Source of the DNA: Pseudomonadota bacterium
GTDB taxonomy: Bacteria; Desulfobacterota; WTBG01; CAIYCZ01
Assembly: GCA_026388865.1 (NCBI GenBank)
Contig: JAPLIX010000110.1
Coordinates: 1 to 8,318 of the forward strand
DNA length: 8,318 bases
Direction of reading: 5' to 3'
In this document: in pieces, positions 4,975 to 8,318 of the stretch
Position numbering within the stretch: position 1 is the first letter of the stretch
How the letters are laid out: each line of letters opens with the position of its first letter
Notes under the pieces: generated by a model
Databases searched by the model: none
What the model saw: only the letters and a program-made list of their open reading frames with translations
Told to the model about the DNA's origin: nothing
Translations under genes and position numbers: made by a program

Positions 4975-7185
4975 ATGCCCAAACTGATTGAATCTAACTT
5001 CCCGTTTGCTCGCCTATCAAGAATAGCCGAGCAAGAGTCGTGGCGCAAGGAAGTCTACCGACCCGTCTACTACATCCATAAATGGTGGGCGCGACGACTG
5101 GGAACCGTCTTTCGTGGACTTATACTCGGCTCTCGCCTAGAGGATACTGCTGACTTCTGGACCCGATTCTACGGGCCCAATGACTTCAGCGACGTAACTC
5201 TCTTCGATCCATTCATGGGAAGCGGTGTCACTGTCGGCGAGGCAATCAAACTCGGATGCCGCGCAATCGGTCGAGACATTAACTCCGTCGCCGTTACCGC
5301 GTGTCGGACAGCATTTGAGAAATATGATCGGGTTGCTGTCCGGGAGACATTTCGCAGACTTGAGACGACTATTGCCCCGACATTGTTGAGCCTGTTCCAG
5401 ACAAGATCAGCCAATGGAGATATCACCACTGTTCTTTACTACTTCATGGTCAAGATTGTTGATTGTCCTCATTGTCAAAACCAGATCGACCTATTCAAAA
5501 GACAAATCTTCTCGGCTAATGCAGTTCCCAAGAAAGACCCATCTGCGCGCGCGTTGTGTCCGGCCTGTGGAATGATTGTACACACACAATATGACTCGGA
5601 AACTGCGCTATGCACTTCCTGTAATCACCAGTTCAACCCACAAAAAGGATCTGTTTTGGGGTCAAAGGTGCATTGTCCCGATTGCCATAAGGAATTCAAA
5701 CTCGTCGATGTCATGCGATCCCGGAACGGCCCGCTTGGCTACCGCCGTTATGCAAAGATGATTCTTTTGCAGGATGGGACGAAGAAATACGAGCCGATCA
5801 ATGACTATGATCGCGACATAGAGAAGCGAGTCGCGGATGAGTATGCTTCGGCTATCGCCGAACTACCGCGAGTCCGTGTCGAACCGGGCTACAATACGAA
5901 CCAAATGATCAAGCACAACTACCGTTATTGGCATGAGTTGTTCTCTGACCGCCAGGTGGTCTGCATACGGCATCTGGCCGAAGCAATAAAAACTATTGAC
6001 GATGTCGGTATTCGGCGGCTCTTTTCTTGCCTCTTTTCTGGAACGCTTGAATTCAACAATCTCTTCGCCTCCTTCAAGGGAGAGGGTACGGGCGCCGTAA
6101 GGCATATGTTTGCCAATCACATCCTCAAGCCAGAACTCATGCCGATTGAAGCGAATCTGTGGGGCACTCCCAAGTCATCCGGGGCCTTCTCGTGCCTATA
6201 TCAGTCGCGCGTCGAGCGAGCTCTCGATTACAAAGCGCACCCCACGGAAGTCGTCATTGATTCGTACTCGGGAGCCAAATCTGGTGGATTCAGCAAACAG
6301 CTGTCTGCACCGGTCACTGGAACATATGCAGCGTTTACTGAGAGTAGTGGCAGCGTCTACATAAGCCAGGGTGATTCTTCATGCACAGACATTCCGGATG
6401 GCGCTGTTGACCTGATAGTGACAGATCCTCCATTCTTTGATAATGTTCACTATTCTCAACTAGCAGACTTTTTCTATTACTGGCTTAACCAATTGCTCAA
6501 TCTTTCACCTGCCTGTAGCACCCGATCGAAGGCAGAAGTGCAAGATACGGATGCATTCCTCTTTACAAGCAAACTCACGTCGGTATTCGCTGAGTGTCGG
6601 CGAATACTGCGAAACGATGGCCTGTTTGTCTTCACATATCATCATGCGAGACATGATGGCTGGACGGCTGTTCATCGCGCAATTCGTCATGCAGGCTTTA
6701 TATGTACCCGTTCGTTTCCCATAAAAGCTGAAATGGCAGTATCAATGCCGTTGCAGCAGGCTAAGTCTCCCATCCATCTTGACCTGGTGCTGGTATGTCG
6801 CAAGTCTGTCCTCGACGCGACGCCCCAGCGAGAGACTGAGCCTGTCCGCGAAGCCATCACAAGAGCCGCAAGACAGGCGTCGGAACTGACCGATAGCGGA
6901 ATCCAGGTTTCACTCGCAGACGCAAAAGTAATCCTGATGGGTCAACTTCTTTGTGAGACACACAGACTGCATTGCCTTGATGAAGAGGAATCATTTTTGG
7001 AGCACAGAGAGAAGGACGTGGATTGCTATGTTGAGGAGGTCATCACTGAGAAGGGCGAGGTTCTGTACAAAGCGCCCGCTACTCAGCAACTCGTGCTGTT
7101 CGAGAAAATGGCTGAATACTTGGCCAACAAAGAAGTCGAGCGTACTGGTGACCCGTTACGCGTCTTCCCAGCCGCTCACCTCTGA
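4975..7185 (+). CDS. Zn-ribbon DNA methyltransferase (COG1743/DUF1156-like; N6-adenine or N4-cytosine)
   Basis: A 736-aa SAM-dependent DNA amino-methyltransferase. The N-terminal YIHKWWARR (33-41) is the signature seen at the start of DUF1156/COG1743 adenine methylases. The SAM-binding motif is FDPFMGSGVTVGEA (77-90), followed by the strand-end acid in GRDIN (D101). The catalytic motif IV, TDPPFFDN, comes only at 483-490, with FVFTYHH (551-557) after it. The intervening 380 residues hold four CxxC pairs (164/167, 195/198, 213/216, 234/237), enough for two zinc ribbons, and a block ending 'ELMPIEANLWG' (387-397) typical of the group. The region after about 615 is helical with a hydrophilic end. 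It should modify the recognition site of the upstream nuclease. A weak ribosome binding site, AGGCGG (4965-4970), overlaps the nuclease stop codon, so the two genes are co-transcribed and probably coupled. The last 60 bp merge into an attC-like sequence. Confidence 0.87.
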   Translation: MPKLIESNFPFARLSRIAEQESWRKEVYRPVYYIHKWWARRLGTVFRGLILGSRLEDTADFWTRFYGPNDFSDVTLFDPFMGSGVTVGEAIKLGCRAIGRDINSVAVTACRTAFEKYDRVAVRETFRRLETTIAPTLLSLFQTRSANGDITTVLYYFMVKIVDCPHCQNQIDLFKRQIFSANAVPKKDPSARALCPACGMIVHTQYDSETALCTSCNHQFNPQKGSVLGSKVHCPDCHKEFKLVDVMRSRNGPLGYRRYAKMILLQDGTKKYEPINDYDRDIEKRVADEYASAIAELPRVRVEPGYNTNQMIKHNYRYWHELFSDRQVVCIRHLAEAIKTIDDVGIRRLFSCLFSGTLEFNNLFASFKGEGTGAVRHMFANHILKPELMPIEANLWGTPKSSGAFSCLYQSRVERALDYKAHPTEVVIDSYSGAKSGGFSKQLSAPVTGTYAAFTESSGSVYISQGDSSCTDIPDGAVDLIVTDPPFFDNVHYSQLADFFYYWLNQLLNLSPACSTRSKAEVQDTDAFLFTSKLTSVFAECRRILRNDGLFVFTYHHARHDGWTAVHRAIRHAGFICTRSFPIKAEMAVSMPLQQAKSPIHLDLVLVCRKSVLDATPQRETEPVREAITRAARQASELTDSGIQVSLADAKVILMGQLLCETHRLHCLDEEESFLEHREKDVDCYVEEVITEKGEVLYKAPATQQLVLFEKMAEYLANKEVERTGDPLRVFPAAHL

Positions 7186-7194
7186 ACGTTAGGC
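7122..7194 (+). other. Integron attC-like site at the 3' end of the methylase gene
   Basis: The stretch from 7171 reads GCCGCTCACCTC then TGAACGTTAGGC, closely resembling the 3' half (L'-R') of integron attC sites, which typically read like GCSGCTKANCTC...CGTTAGSC. GTTAGGC (7188-7194) fits the core-site consensus GTTRRRY exactly. A weaker partner, GGCCAAC (7122-7128), lies 60 bp upstream and matches five of seven positions of the expected complement. GAGCG (7138-7142) pairs with CGCTC (7173-7177), and a further inner stem is GCGTA (7140-7144) with TACGC (7157-7161). The methylase stop codon (7183-7185) is inside the site. The left end of the operon has only GTTAATG (4174-4180), which breaks the consensus at one position. 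This could be a degenerate attC or chance; no integrase is present. Confidence 0.35.
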
Positions 7195-7278
7195 GCATGA
7201 ATTCCTCCCTCTACAGAAAGAAGGAGACAGGAAAAAGGGCGCCCGTTTCTACAATCCAAATAAAAAAGCTTCTACCAG

Positions 7279-7401
7279 CTAATAGAGTCGGTTTATACAG
7301 GTCTCCCAGTGATGCATGTCCGCCATTACACCGGCTTCTTCCAAGGCAGATTCTGCACGCTGCAGCCGGTATTTTATCAGCTCCTCTTTCGGGTGAGTCA
7401 T
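7279..7401 (-). pseudogene. Truncated HEPN-domain protein (N-terminal 40 residues)
   Basis: The frame starts at ATG 7401, overlapping the stop of the preceding MNT gene by four bases (ATGA), with AAGGAGG in the end of that gene as ribosome binding site. It encodes MTHPKEELIKYRLQRAESAL, an EEAG helix end, and finally HHWETCINRLY, then TAG (7281-7279). The charged first helix and the second helix ending 'h...NRLYY' are typical of HEPN proteins that partner MNT nucleotidyltransferases. Such proteins are normally around 110-140 residues, and the conserved Arg-x4-6-His RNase motif comes in the missing C-terminal part. So this copy should be inactive. The break faces the restriction-modification unit that ends at about 7194, and the 80 bp between show no HEPN similarity in any frame. 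It is most likely disrupted by insertion or deletion during acquisition of that unit. Confidence 0.7.
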
Positions 7402-7712
7402 ACCGTAATCCCCTCCTTCACAACACTCTGGAAAAAGGGCGTTGACTTCATGAGCGGATCATTCCATTCCTGTCTTGTGTGAATTATTGCGTTTATAATC
7501 TCTCCGTATGCCAATTCAATTTCGAATATTTTATTATGAAGCTCTATTTTTTCTTTTTCACTGATAACCTCATTAATGATAATGAGAACATCCCAGTCAG
7601 AGTACTGGCTTGCAGTTCCCCGTGAGCGGGAACCGAACAAAATAATTTTAGCTGATGGGAAGTCATTAATGACAGTGCTTTTAATTTTATTTAATACTGC
7701 ATCATGATTCAT
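7398..7712 (-). CDS. MNT-domain minimal nucleotidyltransferase (HEPN partner)
   Basis: A 104-aa minimal nucleotidyltransferase of the polymerase-beta superfamily. The active-site motif is IILFGSRSRGTASQYSDWDVLI (broken here as IILFGSRSRG at 23-32 and TASQYSDWDVLI at 33-44): Gly27-Ser28, then Asp39-x-Asp41, matching GSX10DxD. I see no obvious third aspartate; the corresponding strand reads EIINAIIH (71-78). Proteins of this type are antitoxins that modify or bind a HEPN ribonuclease encoded next to them. Here the HEPN gene follows with a 4-bp overlap but is cut short, leaving this protein probably without a target unless it acts on the neighbouring HepT. A moderate AGGA lies about ten bases before ATG 7712. 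It is 65 bp downstream of the MntA-like gene, so it may be in the same transcript. Confidence 0.85.
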   Translation of the reverse strand: MNHDAVLNKIKSTVINDFPSAKIILFGSRSRGTASQYSDWDVLIIINEVISEKEKIELHNKIFEIELAYGEIINAIIHTRQEWNDPLMKSTPFFQSVVKEGITV

Positions 7713-7777
7713 AGAGTGCTATCCTGTCACAATCAATTGATTTTTTTACATAGGAAAATGCAGAGACACTTCCCGTA

Positions 7778-8203
7778 TTAAATATCCTTTAAAACCTGCA
7801 TTGCCGATTGCTCTTTCGCAGCACGGCGATACGACAGGCTTCGCTCAATACGCTGCATTTCATCTTCATACTGGCGGCATGTGAGTGAAAAAAAGGACAG
7901 ATATGCTTCCTCATTCCTGCAGGCAAGCCGCCGTCCGGAAAGCGCTTCAAATGCAAGAATCGGATCGCTGGTGTTCAGCACGACAATATCAATATTGTCA
8001 TACTGAAGCGCGCCTTGGCACAGCCCGACAATCTCAGCCAGCATATCAGGTGTTGGCCGCTCGGAGAGGTGCACCGCAATATCTATGTCAGCAGTATCCC
8101 TGATAAGAAAGCCATCCTGAGACGAACCGAACAGCAGTGCAAAGTCTATCTTGTTATGCTGCTGCAGTGCATTTCCCAGCGCTGCGATACTAAATTCCCT
8201 CAT
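7778..8203 (-). CDS. mntA: MntA-like nucleotidyltransferase antitoxin of a HepT/MntA module
   Basis: A 141-aa MNT protein. The catalytic loop is FALLFGSSQDGFLIRDTADI followed by DIAV (21-44): Gly26-Ser27, then Asp39-x-Asp41, with the third acid probably Asp72 in YDNIDIVVLN. The spacing is GSX11DxD, one residue longer than the GSX10DxD usual for this group. The C-terminal part (about 96-130) is helical and charged, with YLSFFSLTCRQYEDEMQR. In the characterised Shewanella system (type VII toxin-antitoxin), MntA transfers AMP from ATP to a tyrosine of the HepT toxin and so blocks its RNase activity; the same role is inferred here from the partner gene upstream. ATG 8203 lies inside the end of hepT, giving a 14-bp overlap and probably translational coupling; only a weak GA-rich ribosome binding site is seen. 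Confidence 0.85.
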   Translation of the reverse strand: MREFSIAALGNALQQHNKIDFALLFGSSQDGFLIRDTADIDIAVHLSERPTPDMLAEIVGLCQGALQYDNIDIVVLNTSDPILAFEALSGRRLACRNEEAYLSFFSLTCRQYEDEMQRIERSLSYRRAAKEQSAMQVLKDI

Positions 8204-8318
8204 ACTTTTTTATCTCGTCAATAAATTTTTTAAAATCATTAAGGTTATTCTGCACAATGGAATACAATATCCCCAGTTCTATTGAATCATACTGGTGAAC
8301 CACAAGGTTTCTGAATCG
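8190..8318 (-). CDS. hepT: HepT-like HEPN (DUF86) RNase toxin, C-terminal part only
   Basis: The last 42 residues of a DUF86/HepT protein; the N terminus is beyond the right edge. The visible part begins RFRNLVVHQYDSIELGILYS and ends IDEIKKYEGI before TAG (8192-8190). RNLVVHQY is the complete RX4HXY motif: Arg and His are the RNase residues, and the final Tyr is the one AMPylated by MntA in the Shewanella homologue. The helix after it (ILYSIVQNNLNDFKKFIDEI) is normal for the C terminus of the family. The gene overlaps the mntA-like start by 14 bp, the usual toxin-first order for hepT-mntA. Because all the essential residues visible here are present, this module could be active. Confidence 0.82.
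   Translation of the reverse strand, partial: RFRNLVVHQYDSIELGILYSIVQNNLNDFKKFIDEIKKYEGI

Noticed and set aside
7078..7197. Minus-strand ATG at about 7199 preceded by GGGAGGAATTC, opening a 39-codon frame antisense to the methylase end
   Set aside because: The ribosome-binding-like sequence is good, but the frame is short, Arg-rich and fully within the methylase gene on the other strand, so it is probably chance.
7197..7445. 82-codon plus-strand frame starting right after GTTAGGCGC, at a cassette-like position
   Set aside because: It is antisense to the truncated HEPN gene and to the end of the MNT gene, whose coding on the minus strand is well supported; the protein looks random and has no ribosome binding site.

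Overview
The window reads as a stretch of chromosome from an environmental, anaerobe-type Gram-negative bacterium. The best clue is two short inverted-repeat elements of a kind I associate with Desulfobacterota (Geobacter-like) and Nitrospirota genomes. I cannot fix the taxon from this sequence. Base composition is mixed: the hydrolase gene is GC-rich, while 3650-4175 and 7480-7780 are AT-rich.

Left part (1-3650), all genes on the minus strand. A secreted or periplasmic protein of unknown function enters from the left edge (1-410). A 140-bp inverted-repeat element follows (441-580). Next is an exported CocE/S15-family serine hydrolase (1123-2931) whose C-terminal beta-domain tail (860-1150) lies in the -1 frame, so the gene is broken or frameshifted. 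A second inverted-repeat element (2981-3128) sits just upstream of the hydrolase start. After it come a hairpin terminator (3171-3198) and a pyridoxamine-phosphate-oxidase-fold flavoprotein (3213-3635) with an excellent ribosome binding site.

Middle part (3650-4177). About 520 bp without a convincing gene. It holds a strong hairpin (3858-3895), a small array of TTTCACC-like heptamers, and a good sigma70-type promoter (4140-4168) whose expected transcription start almost coincides with the next ATG.

Right part (4178-8318). A two-gene plus-strand operon looks like a restriction-modification system: a PD-ExK nuclease-like protein (4178-4966) and a 736-aa zinc-ribbon-containing DNA methyltransferase resembling the COG1743/DUF1156 group (4975-7185). 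The 3' end of the operon runs into an integron attC-like sequence ending GTTAGGC. Facing it on the minus strand are two consecutive HEPN/MNT toxin-antitoxin modules: a HepT (partial)-MntA pair (8318-7778), then an MNT-HEPN pair in the opposite gene order (7712-7279). The HEPN of the second pair stops after 40 residues, right where the restriction-modification island begins.

Taken together, 4140-8318 looks like a small defence island (nuclease, methylase and two HEPN/MNT modules) in which the restriction-modification unit probably arrived as a mobile cassette and may have destroyed one HEPN gene. The families are known in outline. The less ordinary points are the unassigned nuclease partner, the leaderless promoter, the cassette-like boundaries, and a frameshift site in the hydrolase that happens to have programmed-frameshift geometry.
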